Origin: Streptomyces sp. B21-083
GTDB taxonomy: Bacteria > Actinomycetota > Actinomycetes > Streptomycetales > Streptomycetaceae
Direction: 5' to 3'
DNA length: 64,000 bases
Assembly: GCF_036898825.1 (NCBI RefSeq)
Contig: NZ_JARUND010000001.1
Location: 1,612,001-1,676,000 of the forward strand
The notes beneath the pieces are model-generated. The model was not told where the DNA came from, made no database searches, and saw nothing but the letters and a program-made list of their open reading frames with translations. Each line of letters starts with the position of its first letter. Within the stretch, counting starts at the first letter, position 1. This document shows positions 26,491 through 34,475 of the stretch, piece by piece. A program made the position numbers and the translations under genes.

Positions 26491-27147
26491 CTAGCCGTGC
26501 ACTGCCTCTCCCGCCGGTCCGCTGCCCGTGTCCGGCCCGGCCGCCGCGACGACCGCGCCCGCCCAGGACACCGCCTTCCAGCCGTCCGCCGGGGATCCCT
26601 CCAGGACGACCACGCCGGTGTTGTCGAGCCGGTGTTCGGCGGCGAAGGGCACGTCGACGTTGTCCGCCCGGGCCGCCGCCCACATCCGGATCACGGCGCC
26701 GTGACTGACCATGGCGACCGCGTCGGCCCCGCTGTCCGCGGCCTCGGCGACGACCGCGTCGAACCGGCCGAGCGCCTCCACGCCGTTCTCCCCGCCCGGC
26801 ATCCGCAACTCCGTGTCACCGGCCGCCCACGCGAACAGGGTGGTCATGTAGGTGTGCGCGGACTCGGGGTCGCCCCGCATCTCCAGGTCCCCGGCGGCCA
26901 CCTCACGAATCCCGTCCCGCACCCGGACGCCGAGGCCGCGCGCCTCGGCCAGCGGCGCGGCGGTCAGCTGCGTACGGATCAGCGTGGAGGCGTACAGCGC
27001 GTCGATGTCCTCACCCGCCAGCGCCTCCGGCAGCGCGGCGGCCTGCGTCTCCCCGAGCTCGGTCAGCCTTGCCCCCGGAACCGCGGTGTCCAGCAGGAAC
27101 TTCACGTTCGACGGGGTCTGACCGTGCCGGATGAGCAGCAGACGCAT
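26491..27147 (-). CDS. Histidine phosphatase (phosphoglycerate mutase-like)
   Basis: 218 aa. The phospho-acceptor motif RHGQT is at residues 7-11 (MRLLLIRHGQTPSN), the second arginine in YASTLIRTQLTAAPL, the acidic residue in IREVAAGDLEMRG and the second catalytic His in AMVSHGAVIRMW. This is the broad-specificity phosphatase branch of the family. A small palindrome CTAGGAC-AG-GTCCTAG overlaps its stop. Divergent from the PAP2-lipid kinase gene across 91 bases. Confidence 0.9.
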   Translation of the reverse strand: MRLLLIRHGQTPSNVKFLLDTAVPGARLTELGETQAAALPEALAGEDIDALYASTLIRTQLTAAPLAEARGLGVRVRDGIREVAAGDLEMRGDPESAHTYMTTLFAWAAGDTELRMPGGENGVEALGRFDAVVAEAADSGADAVAMVSHGAVIRMWAAARADNVDVPFAAEHRLDNTGVVVLEGSPADGWKAVSWAGAVVAAAGPDTGSGPAGEAVHG

Positions 27148-27238
27148 ACGGGTTTTCCTCTCGCCCCACGATGTCGCGACGAGCCCCGTGACCTGTTCGA
27201 CAAGACAAAAAGGCTCACTTCAGGGTACCCAGAGCGTC

Positions 27239-28732
27239 ATGACCGCAGACATCGACCTCACCGTCCCGCAGCTCGGCAGCCACGCCCTGCGCGAGAAACT
27301 GCTGAAGCTCGACTTCCGGCTGTTCGAGACCGCCGCCACCCGGAACTGGCCGGGCGCCGAGCGGGTCCTGCCGAGGCTGAGCCGCAGCGCGAACCACGGC
27401 GTCCTGTGGTTCGCGACGGCCGCCGCCCTGGCGGCCACCGGGAGCCCCCGGGCCCGCCGGGCCGCCGTCCGGGGCCTGGCCTCCCTCGCCGTGGCCTCCG
27501 CGACGATCAACACGGTCGGCAAGCGCTCCGTACGCCGTCCGCGCCCCGTACTGGACGCCGTACCGATGGTCAGGCAGCTGAAGCGGCAGCCGATCACCAC
27601 GTCGTTCCCGTCCGGCCACGCGGCGTCGGCAGCCGCCTTCGCGACGGGTGTCGCCCTGGAGTCCCCGGGCCTCGGGGCGGTGGTGGCGCCCCTGGCCTTC
27701 TCGGTGGCGATGTCCCGCGTCTACACGGGCGTCCACTTCCCCAGTGACGTCCTCGCCGGCGCGGCCCTCGGCGCGGGCGCCGCGTTCGCCGTACGGGAGC
27801 TCCTGCCGGCCCGCGACCGGTCCGCGCCCCCGGCCCGGCCGCACGCCACGGCCCCGGCGCTGCCCGACGGCGAGGGTCTGGTCCTGGTGGCCAACACGGC
27901 GGCCGGCACCGCCGACCGGGTCCGCGCGCTGGCGGACGCGCTGCCGCTGGCGGAGATCGTGGAGTGCGCGCCGGAGGACCTGCCGGACGAGTTGGAGAAG
28001 GCGGCGGCCCGCTGTCAGGTGCTCGGCGTGTGCGGCGGCGACGGCACGCTGAACACGGCCGCCGCGGTCGCCCTGCGTCACGGACGGCCGCTCGCGGTAC
28101 TGCCCGGCGGCACGCTCAACCACTTCACGCTCGACCTGGGCGTCGAGGACGCCCTGGACGTCGGCCGGGCGGTACGCCGAGGCGAGGCGGTGCGCGTGGA
28201 CGTGGGCCGGTTCCGGTCCGGGGACCAGGAGGGCGTCTTCCTCAACACGTGCAGCCTGGGCGTCTATCCGGAGCTGGTGCGCGAACGGGAGCGCTGGTCC
28301 GAGCGGATCGGCGCCTGGCCGGCCGGGGTGGTCGCGGCGGCACGTGTGCTGCGCGCCGACCGCCATCCCCTGGAGGCTCAACTCCGGGGTGAGCGGCGCC
28401 CGTTGTGGCTGCTCTTCGCCGGCAACGGCACCTACCACCGGCTCGGCCTCGTACCGGCCCGCCGGGTCGACCTGGCGGACGGCCGGCTCGACGTACGGGT
28501 GGTGCACGGCGGCCGGGGGCCTTCGCTGCGCCTCCTGGCGGCGGCCCTGGCCGGCCCGCTGACTCGCTCCCCCGCCCACGCGGGCGTCCTGGTCCACCGG
28601 CTCCGCGTGGACGACGTGGCGCCGGGCACCCTCCTCGCGTACGACGGCGAGGTCACGGAGGTGGAGGGCAGCGTGACACTCGAAAAACTCCCGGAGGCGC
28701 TGACGGTCTACCGACCGCTCGGCCGGAACTGA
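27239..28732 (+). CDS. PAP2 phosphatase / diacylglycerol kinase-like fusion
   Basis: 497 aa from ATG 27239. N-terminal half is a PAP2 membrane phosphatase with all three motifs: KRSVRRPRP (KX6RP), SFPSGHAAS and SRVYTGVHFPSD. C-terminal half is a lipid kinase domain: CGGDGTLNTAAAVAL (nucleotide loop) and LPGGTLNHFTLDLG, then FLNTCSLGVYPELV. The combined enzyme would dephosphorylate and phosphorylate isoprenoid or glycerolipid substrates at the membrane; the fusion is a known actinobacterial architecture. No strong ribosome-binding site is seen, so the start rests on homology. Confidence 0.9.
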   Translation: MTADIDLTVPQLGSHALREKLLKLDFRLFETAATRNWPGAERVLPRLSRSANHGVLWFATAAALAATGSPRARRAAVRGLASLAVASATINTVGKRSVRRPRPVLDAVPMVRQLKRQPITTSFPSGHAASAAAFATGVALESPGLGAVVAPLAFSVAMSRVYTGVHFPSDVLAGAALGAGAAFAVRELLPARDRSAPPARPHATAPALPDGEGLVLVANTAAGTADRVRALADALPLAEIVECAPEDLPDELEKAAARCQVLGVCGGDGTLNTAAAVALRHGRPLAVLPGGTLNHFTLDLGVEDALDVGRAVRRGEAVRVDVGRFRSGDQEGVFLNTCSLGVYPELVRERERWSERIGAWPAGVVAAARVLRADRHPLEAQLRGERRPLWLLFAGNGTYHRLGLVPARRVDLADGRLDVRVVHGGRGPSLRLLAAALAGPLTRSPAHAGVLVHRLRVDDVAPGTLLAYDGEVTEVEGSVTLEKLPEALTVYRPLGRN

Positions 28733-28865
28733 CGTCCGGCGGACGGCCGTTGGCGGGCCCTGTCCACATCCCAAGACGTGGGTCTCATTATTCGGCATGA
28801 CTGCGTACGGTGATGAGCGAGTCGTTCGGAGCGGGTCGTTCGAGAAGACGAGAAGGGGCACGGTC

Positions 28866-29699
28866 ATGTCCAAGCCGCAGTCACAGCCGCAGGAGACCGC
28901 CGTCTACACCCACGGGCACCATGAGTCCGTGCTCCGCTCACACACCTGGCGCACCGCCGCCAACTCGGCGGCGTACCTCCTCGGCTCGCTGAAGCCGCAC
29001 ATGAGGATCCTGGACATCGGCTGCGGCCCGGGCACGATCACCGCGGACCTGGCCGCACTGGTCCCCGACGGACAGGTCACCGGCGTGGACCGGGCGCCGG
29101 GCATCCTGGACCAAGCCAGGGCCACGGCCGCCGAGCGTGGTCTCACCAACGTCGACTTCGCGGTCGCGGACATCCACGCGCTGGACTTCCCGGACGACAC
29201 GTTCTGCGTGGTCCACGCCCATCAGGTACTCCAGCACGTGGGTGACCCGGTGCGGGCGCTGCGCGAGATGCACCGGGTCACCAAACCGGGCGGGTACGTC
29301 GCCGTCCGCGAGTCGGACTTCCTGGCCATGGCCTGGTATCCGGCGTCGGAGGGTATGGACGACTGGCTGGACCTCTACCGGCGGGTGGCCCGGGCCAACG
29401 GGGGCGAGCCGGACGCGGGACGCCGGCTGAAGTCCTGGGCGCTGCGGGCCGGGCTCACGGACATCACGGCCACCTCCAGCACGTGGACGTTCGCGGACGC
29501 CGCCGAGCTGGCCTGGTGGAGCGGCCTGTGGGCGGACCGGACGCTCACGTCGGCCTACGCGGACCGGGCGACGGAGGGCGGTCTGGCGACCCCGGAGCGG
29601 CTGCGGGCTGTCTCGGAGGCCTGGCGGGAGTGGGGACGGCAGGAGGACGCCTGGTTCACCGTCCCGCACGGCGAAATCCTCTGCCGAAAGGCCGACTGA
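28866..29699 (+). CDS. Class I SAM-dependent methyltransferase (UbiE-like)
   Basis: 277 aa from ATG 28866 (MSKPQSQPQETAVYTHGHHE), with GAGAAGGGG about 8 bases upstream; an ATG at 28797 would add 23 unrelated residues. SAM motif I ILDIGCGPGTITADLA (about 50-65), VTGVDRAPGIL, CVVHAHQVLQHVGDPV and KPGGYVAVRESD place it with Methyltransf_11/31 enzymes of the UbiE/MenG-like type. Substrate unknown. Confidence 0.87.
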   Translation: MSKPQSQPQETAVYTHGHHESVLRSHTWRTAANSAAYLLGSLKPHMRILDIGCGPGTITADLAALVPDGQVTGVDRAPGILDQARATAAERGLTNVDFAVADIHALDFPDDTFCVVHAHQVLQHVGDPVRALREMHRVTKPGGYVAVRESDFLAMAWYPASEGMDDWLDLYRRVARANGGEPDAGRRLKSWALRAGLTDITATSSTWTFADAAELAWWSGLWADRTLTSAYADRATEGGLATPERLRAVSEAWREWGRQEDAWFTVPHGEILCRKAD

Positions 29700-29736
29700 T
29701 ACCGAAAGGGCGACCGACCCCCCGGCCTATGTCTGA

Positions 29737-29763
29737 GACTCCGATTTCGGGAAACTCGGAGTC
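29737..29763 (+). promoter_or_regulatory. Hairpin abutting the ribosome-binding site of a small membrane gene
   Basis: GACTCCGA (29737-29744) and TCGGAGTC (29756-29763) pair perfectly, and the inner TTTC/GAAA can extend the stem. The Shine-Dalgarno AGGAGG begins two bases later (29765). It could end transcription of the methyltransferase gene or influence translation of the next gene. Confidence 0.4.
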
Positions 29764-29776
29764 CAGGAGGTTCACA

Positions 29777-29947
29777 ATGGTTCCCATTCTGCTAGTACTG
29801 CTTCTGGCCCTGATTCTCTTCGGCGTCGGATTCGCGGTGAAGATTCTCTGGTGGATCGCATTGATCGTGCTCGTCGTCTGGCTGCTGGGATTCCTGGTGC
29901 GGGGCACGAATGCGAGCGGATCAAGGGGTCGCTGGTACCGCTGGTAG
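29777..29947 (+). CDS. Small hydrophobic membrane protein
   Basis: 56 aa. ATG 29777 with AGGAGG 6 bases upstream. MVPILLVLLLALILFGVGFA and LWWIALIVLVVWLLGFLV give two transmembrane helices; the tail GTNASGSRGRWYRW is basic and hydrophilic. Small proteins of this kind are common and conserved in Streptomyces and often stress induced, but the function is unknown. Codon use is less GC-biased than that of neighbours, as expected for a run of Ile/Leu/Val codons. Confidence 0.75.
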   Translation: MVPILLVLLLALILFGVGFAVKILWWIALIVLVVWLLGFLVRGTNASGSRGRWYRW

Positions 29948-29949
29948 CC

Positions 29950-29982
29950 GGTATCGGTATCGGTATCGGTATCGGTATCGGT
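29950..29982. repeat. Hexanucleotide repeat GGTATC x5
   Basis: Five perfect GGTATC copies plus GGT between the small membrane gene stop (29947) and the convergent gvpK stop (29989). Simple-sequence tract, likely variable in copy number. Confidence 0.9.
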
Positions 29983-29988
29983 GAATGA

Positions 29989-30270
29989 TCAGTCCCTAGG
30001 TAGTAGGGGGCCCAGCGGCCCGAGGTCCAGATTCAGGTCCTCGGGCCGCAGCCCGTACCGCTCCCTCAGCTCGGCCATTCTGTCTTCGAGGAGCATGAGT
30101 GTGAGCCCCACGCGCTCCTCCTGCTCCTCGGTCATCTCCCCCGTGTCGAAGCGACGCACGGCCTGCCTCTCCATGAGCTGCCGGAGCAGTTCCACCACCG
30201 TCAGGACGAGTTTGACGAGATCACGTTCGACGGTGTCGGGTTCGAGGTCGAGCCGGTTGCGGGCACTCAC
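29989..30270 (-). CDS. gvpK: Gas vesicle protein GvpK
   Basis: 93 aa. GTG start 30270 overlaps the gvpS TGA. RNRLDLEPDTVERDLVKLVL followed by TVVELLRQLMERQAVRRFD and EEQEERVGLTLMLLEDRM are the family blocks. GvpK is a minor component needed for gas vesicle formation. Last gene of the cluster, whose order gvpO-A-F-G-Y-Z-J-L-S-K matches the arrangement known from S. coelicolor. Confidence 0.93.
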   Translation of the reverse strand: MSARNRLDLEPDTVERDLVKLVLTVVELLRQLMERQAVRRFDTGEMTEEQEERVGLTLMLLEDRMAELRERYGLRPEDLNLDLGPLGPLLPRD

Positions 30271-30455
30271 GTCAACTCTCCCCAGGGCGACGGTACTTGT
30301 TCGTTCACTGAACTGATCAGCGCGTTCAGGTCGATCCGGACGAGATCCACGTCCGCGATGCGCAGGGTGATGTCCCCGGTGATGACGACCCCGCCGGCGA
30401 GCAGCCGGTCGAGCAGGTCGACGAGGGCGACCTCGCGGCGTTCGACGACGGTCAC
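30267..30455 (-). CDS. gvpS: Gas vesicle protein GvpS (GvpA/J-like)
   Basis: 62 aa, short GvpA-fold protein: EVALVDLLDRLLAGGVVITG then DITLRIADVDLVRIDLNALI. GTG 30455 overlaps the gvpL stop and its own TGA overlaps the gvpK start. Members of this group are minor shell or nucleation proteins. Confidence 0.9.
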   Translation of the reverse strand: MTVVERREVALVDLLDRLLAGGVVITGDITLRIADVDLVRIDLNALISSVNEQVPSPWGELT

Positions 30456-31276
30456 GCGTCCCCCTCCCTCTCCGCGGAGCCTTCGGCGTCTCCGGTGAAG
30501 GAGTAGACGGCCCAGGGACCGGTGAGTTCGACCCGCAGTCCCGTAGCGGTCCCGTCCGCGTCGCTCTTCGTCCTGTCGACCAGTTCCACGAACCGCTCGG
30601 AATCCTCGCGCGGAACCAGATAGGCCGCGTTGAGCACGTTCTGCCCGGTCGCCCCGGAAAGCGCGGAGTTCTGCGGTGCGTGCAACCGATGGTCCTCGGC
30701 ACAGCCGGAAAGGGTGCGATGCAATTCGACGGCGAACGTCTCGGCGCCGCGCCAACGGTCCTCATTCGTCCTGGCGTGCTGTCGCCGCCGACGCAGATAG
30801 TCCCGGCCGGTGGTCACCGACCGGACCGGCGGGTCCGACGGGATCGACGCGGAATCCGTCTCCGCGTCGGTCCCGTCGGTCTTTTCCAGATACACCTTCA
30901 CGCCCCACTCCACCCTCCCGTCCAGGCGGTCGAGAGTGCGGTGGAAGTCGTTCTCGCGTTCCTCCATCATCACGCGTACGCCGCTGTCGTCCCGGAAGAC
31001 GGTGGCGAGCCGCAGCGGCAGCGGTGTGGTGACGGCGGTCAGCGCGTCGATCACGGCCTGATGGGCGCGTGCCGTCGCGGTCAGCCAGTCGAGGTCCTCC
31101 AGCCGGTGCCGGAGCGACTCCTCGGCGAAGTCCTCCTCCGGCACCGTACTGACGACCGCGACCAGCCCGCGGTGGACGAGCAGCCCGGGCGGGGCGCCCG
31201 CCACCCCCGTCAACTGGGCCTGCAGGGCCGCGTCGAAGGGGCGGCAGACGGCGTAGACGTACCGCAGTCCGGTCAT
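30452..31276 (-). CDS. gvpL: Gas vesicle protein GvpL/GvpF family
   Basis: 274 aa, ATG 31276 (overlap ATGA with gvpJ). RYVYAVCRPFDAALQAQLTG opens the GvpL/GvpF fold; TPLPLRLATVFRDDSGVRVM and VEWGVKVYLEK are conserved in the family. It is paralogous to GvpF in the same cluster. These proteins act as accessory and nucleation factors that bind GvpA during assembly. Confidence 0.92.
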   Translation of the reverse strand: MTGLRYVYAVCRPFDAALQAQLTGVAGAPPGLLVHRGLVAVVSTVPEEDFAEESLRHRLEDLDWLTATARAHQAVIDALTAVTTPLPLRLATVFRDDSGVRVMMEERENDFHRTLDRLDGRVEWGVKVYLEKTDGTDAETDSASIPSDPPVRSVTTGRDYLRRRRQHARTNEDRWRGAETFAVELHRTLSGCAEDHRLHAPQNSALSGATGQNVLNAAYLVPREDSERFVELVDRTKSDADGTATGLRVELTGPWAVYSFTGDAEGSAEREGDA

Positions 31277-31602
31277 GAGGTCTCCTTCGGCGCTCCCCCG
31301 CGCTCCAGTTCGGCCAGTCGTTCACGCAACTCGGCGTTCTCGCGGGCGAGTTCACCCCGATGGGCGCGGGAGGACAACGCCGGGTCGTCCTCCCACCAGT
31401 CGATGCCCATCTCCTTGGCCTTGTCGACGGAGGCGACGATCAGCCGCAGCTTGATCGTGAGCAGTTCGATGTCGAGCAGGTTGATCCGGATGTCCCCCGC
31501 GATCACCACGCCCTTGTCCAGCACCCGTTCAAGGATGTCGGCGAGGTTGGAACCACCGTCATGGCTGTAGGGCTGGGGCAGCCGACTTGCCGGCGAAGTC
31601 AT
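31273..31602 (-). CDS. gvpJ: Gas vesicle protein GvpJ
   Basis: 109 aa. GvpA-like core SNLADILERVLDKGVVIAGD then IRINLLDIELLTIKLRLIVA, extended by VDKAKEMGIDWWEDDPAL and a charged helix rich in Arg/Glu (ENAELRERLAELERGG), a probable coiled coil. Minor vesicle component. Start and stop overlap both neighbours by four bases. Confidence 0.93.
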   Translation of the reverse strand: MTSPASRLPQPYSHDGGSNLADILERVLDKGVVIAGDIRINLLDIELLTIKLRLIVASVDKAKEMGIDWWEDDPALSSRAHRGELARENAELRERLAELERGGAPKETS

Positions 31603-32777
31603 CGACGACTCCGGGGCCGGGTCTCGGATTCGGCTTCGGTCTCGTCGGTCTCGTCCTCGGCCGTCTCAGGCTCCGGCTCGTACGCGGCCTCGTCCTCGTC
31701 GACGTCCTCTTCGTACGCCGCCTCGTCCTCGTCGTCGTACTCGGGCTCCTCGGGCTTCTCGTCCTCCGCCTCCTCGTACTCGCCCTCGGGTTCGGCGGCT
31801 TCGGCCTCGTCGTCGACGTCGTCCTCGTCCTCGTACGCCTCTTCCGCCTCGGTCCCTTCCTCGCCCTCTTCTCCCTCTTGCCCTTCTTCTGCTGCCTCTT
31901 CCTCTTCCTGTGCGAGGGCGTCCTCGTGGCTCAGGACCACCTCGCCGTCCCGGATCTCTCCGCGCCAGCCGTCGTCCGCCTCGCCCTTGATCGTGATGAA
32001 GCGGGCGAAGTTCTTGAGGTCGAGCCGGGTGCGGCGGCCCTGGGCGCGCCAGATGTTGCCGGTCTTCTCGAACAGGCCCTTGGGGTAGTACTCGACGACC
32101 AGCAGCACGCGGGTCAGGTTCGGGGCGAGTTCGTGGAAGGAGACGACCCCCTTGGTCGTGCCCTTCGCGCCCTCCGAGGTCCAGGAGATCCGGTCGTCGG
32201 GCACCTGCTCGGTGGTGTGGGCCTTCCAGCTGCGGTTGGACCAGAAGATCTTGAGCTGCCAGTCGGAGGTCGTGTCGTCGGCGCGGTTCGCGCTCTTGAC
32301 GCCCTTCGCGAAGGTGCTGAAGTCCTGGTACTGGGTCCACTGGTCGTAGGCGGTGCGCAGCGGGACCCCGACGTCGATGAACTCGATGACGACCGTCGGC
32401 TTCTTTCCCGCCCCGCCCTTTCGCCTGCCCTTGCCACCGGTCAGGTTCTTGAAGGCGCCGACCACGCTGTCCTTGGCGCGTCCGGCGCCGACTTCCACGG
32501 CGGAACGCAGGGGGCCCTTCCCCTCGGCGAGTTTGCGGCCGCCGTCGAGGGCCATCTTGGCGAAGCCGGGGCTGTTGCCCTCCGCGATGTCGTTGAGTTT
32601 GACGGTCGTCTCACCGAGCCGGTGTCCGACGCCCGTCAGCAGGCGCTGCGCCTGGGCGGCCAGGTACTCCTGCACCTCCGACTTCAGCCGGTCGGCGGCT
32701 TCGCTCCTGGCGACGTCGGTGATCGGGTTGCCCTTCCCGGATCCGGCGGACTTGACGGACTTGAGGGTGTCGGTCAT
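31599..32777 (-). CDS. gvpZ: GvpZ: SRPBCC-domain protein with acidic tail
   Basis: 392 aa. Residues about 1-120 are helical and basic. Residues about 128-275 are a SRPBCC/polyketide-cyclase-like domain (TVVIEFIDVGVPLRTAYDQW, SWTSEGAKGTTKGVVSFHEL, RVLLVVEYYPKGLFE). From about 290 to 390 comes a low-complexity tail of alternating Glu/Asp blocks (EEEAAEEGQEGEEGEEGTEA and further runs of ED and DE). This is the Z gene of the actinomycete gvp cluster; its role is not established. The SRPBCC fold suggests a small hydrophobic ligand. Confidence 0.85.
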   Translation of the reverse strand: MTDTLKSVKSAGSGKGNPITDVARSEAADRLKSEVQEYLAAQAQRLLTGVGHRLGETTVKLNDIAEGNSPGFAKMALDGGRKLAEGKGPLRSAVEVGAGRAKDSVVGAFKNLTGGKGRRKGGAGKKPTVVIEFIDVGVPLRTAYDQWTQYQDFSTFAKGVKSANRADDTTSDWQLKIFWSNRSWKAHTTEQVPDDRISWTSEGAKGTTKGVVSFHELAPNLTRVLLVVEYYPKGLFEKTGNIWRAQGRRTRLDLKNFARFITIKGEADDGWRGEIRDGEVVLSHEDALAQEEEEAAEEGQEGEEGEEGTEAEEAYEDEDDVDDEAEAAEPEGEYEEAEDEKPEEPEYDDEDEAAYEEDVDEDEAAYEPEPETAEDETDETEAESETRPRSRR

Positions 32778-33379
32778 CGTTCACCGCCTCCCTTGGGCAG
32801 CCGCGCGCGGGTGCCGCGACCGGCCGCCGTCTTCTTCGCCGCCGTCTTCTTGGCGGTCGCCTTCTTCACAGCGGGTCGGCCGGATGTCGCTGTCTTCCTG
32901 GGGTCCGCCTTCTTCGTGGCGGCCGTCTTCTTCGCCGCCGCCTTCCTGGCCGGCCGCTCGTTCCGCCCGGCGGGCTCCTCCTTGTCGCGCCCCTCGTCGC
33001 GTTCCTCGTCCGCCGTCTCGTCGTCCTCGTCGTCGCGGCCCCGGCCCGTCGTCTTCGTCACGACGCCCGCCAGTTGGTCGCGGACCTCCGCCGTGCGGCC
33101 GTGCAGCCGGTTGGCCAGCGCCTCGACCTGCCGCTCGACCATCGCGCCCGACGCAGCCTTGCCGACGCCCCGCAGATCCACGCGCAGCTGGTCGCCGATC
33201 TCCTTGAACTGCGGGTTGTCGCGCAGCTGCCCGGACACCAGGTCCGCCAGCGCCTTCGGGCTCAGTTGCATCCGCTTGCCGGCCACCAGGGTGCCGACAG
33301 CGAAGGCCAGTTTCAGTTTCTTCGTACGTCCAAGGACGTATCCGGCCCCTACAGCGAGGCCCAGTCCCACTCGGTTCAT
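32774..33379 (-). CDS. gvpY: GvpY: hydrophobic N-terminus, Lys/Ala-rich tail
   Basis: 201 aa. MNRVGLGLAVGAGYVLGRTK at the N-terminus, a helical middle (LADLVSGQLRDNPQFKEIGD) and an acidic patch, then from about 140 a histone-H1-like tail of KKTAATKK/KKTAAKK repeats. Member of the actinomycete-specific part of the gvp cluster. The strongly basic tail contrasts with the acidic tail of GvpZ encoded next door. Confidence 0.83.
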   Translation of the reverse strand: MNRVGLGLAVGAGYVLGRTKKLKLAFAVGTLVAGKRMQLSPKALADLVSGQLRDNPQFKEIGDQLRVDLRGVGKAASGAMVERQVEALANRLHGRTAEVRDQLAGVVTKTTGRGRDDEDDETADEERDEGRDKEEPAGRNERPARKAAAKKTAATKKADPRKTATSGRPAVKKATAKKTAAKKTAAGRGTRARLPKGGGER

Positions 33380-33642
33380 CCTCGTACCGTCCCGTTGTTG
33401 GTACCCGCGCCCGTGCGCAGGCCTGTCTCCAGCCGGTCCAGGAGCTCGTCCTCGCGGCGGTCGAACTCCTCGTCGTCGATCTCGCCCGCCTCCAACTGCT
33501 GTTCCAGCTGGGCGAGTTCGGTGCGGACCGTGGCCGGGTCGTAGTACAGCCGTTCCGCCTCGTGCAGCACCTGGCCGATCACCCAGGCGCTGCCGCGCAC
33601 CGGTGCGAACGGCAGCAGCAGCACCTCGGAGATCAGTCCCAT
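33376..33642 (-). CDS. gvpG: Gas vesicle protein GvpG
   Basis: 88 aa, normal for GvpG. LPFAPVRGSAWVIGQVLHEA then ELAQLEQQLEAGEIDDEEFD and REDELLDRLE carry the family pattern of a helical, coiled-coil accessory protein. Its ATG overlaps the 3' end of gvpF by ten bases. Confidence 0.92.
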   Translation of the reverse strand: MGLISEVLLLPFAPVRGSAWVIGQVLHEAERLYYDPATVRTELAQLEQQLEAGEIDDEEFDRREDELLDRLETGLRTGAGTNNGTVRG

Positions 33643-34475
33643 GTCCGGCTCTGTTCCGCCCCGGCGCCGAGTCCGCCCGTCGGGGAACCCGCGGGCTCGG
33701 CCGGGCCCGGCTCGACGAAGCTGTACGGCGGGAGCGGCCCGTGGACCCGCAGTTCGAGGTAGGGGCGCGCCTTGCGGAGCTGTTCGGTCGCGGTGAGGAA
33801 CACCTCGGCCGAGTCGCGGGCCACCAGGAACGACACGTTGGCCAGCCAGCCGGTCGACTCGGCGCCCACGCTCACCGCCACCGCGGACGGCTCCAGCGCC
33901 TGCCGCACCTCGACGGCGTCCTCGGCCTCCCGGGCCTTCACCGCGGACACGACCATCTCACCGAGGCGCACCCGGTCGTCGTAACTTCCGCCGCCCGCTT
34001 GCCTGTTGGCCTCGGTGAACGCCCGGATCTCCGGGTTCTCCGCCAGCACGCGGTGCAGGACGGCCTCTTCCTCGTGGCTCGCCTTGACGTTGTACTCGAC
34101 GTTGCCGTCGAGGGCCCGGAGCCGTTCCTCGTAGTGCTCGGCGCGTTCTGTCAGTACGGAGGTGACCGCTTCGTCGTCCGGAGCCACGCTGCCGAACCGC
34201 ATGGGCAGCACGCAGCCGGCCCCGCCCGCCTCCTCCAGCACGTGCTGGTGGGCGAGCAGGTCCTTGCGCTTGGGGCGCAGCTTCTCGGGTGCGTCGCTGA
34301 CGATCGCCGCGAGGGTGCCCGCCGTCAGGACACGCACGGTACGCGGCGGATCGCCGACGCCACGCAACTCCTCGGCGAAGGAGGGGAGTGCGGGATGGGT
34401 GGCGGCGGTGATGCCGTAGACGTACGTGCCGATGCTCGTGTCGTTGCCCGGGTCCGGTTCACTGCTCGTGTTCAC
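33633..34475 (-). CDS. gvpF: Gas vesicle protein GvpF
   Basis: 280 aa, GTG 34475 overlapping the gvpA stop (GTGA). TYVYGITAATHPALPSFAEE begins the GvpL/GvpF fold, VLPMRFGSVAPDDEAVTSVL is the conserved central block and NVEYNVKASHEEEAVLHRVL the later one. GvpF binds GvpA and lines the inner, gas-facing side or assists nucleation in other species. Confidence 0.93.
   Translation of the reverse strand: MNTSSEPDPGNDTSIGTYVYGITAATHPALPSFAEELRGVGDPPRTVRVLTAGTLAAIVSDAPEKLRPKRKDLLAHQHVLEEAGGAGCVLPMRFGSVAPDDEAVTSVLTERAEHYEERLRALDGNVEYNVKASHEEEAVLHRVLAENPEIRAFTEANRQAGGGSYDDRVRLGEMVVSAVKAREAEDAVEVRQALEPSAVAVSVGAESTGWLANVSFLVARDSAEVFLTATEQLRKARPYLELRVHGPLPPYSFVEPGPAEPAGSPTGGLGAGAEQSRTWD

Noticed and set aside
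26479..26494. CTAGGAC-AG-GTCCTAG palindrome at the phosphatase stop as a terminator
   Set aside because: Only 7-bp arms and a 2-base spacing that cannot form a loop without opening the stem; too weak to list separately.
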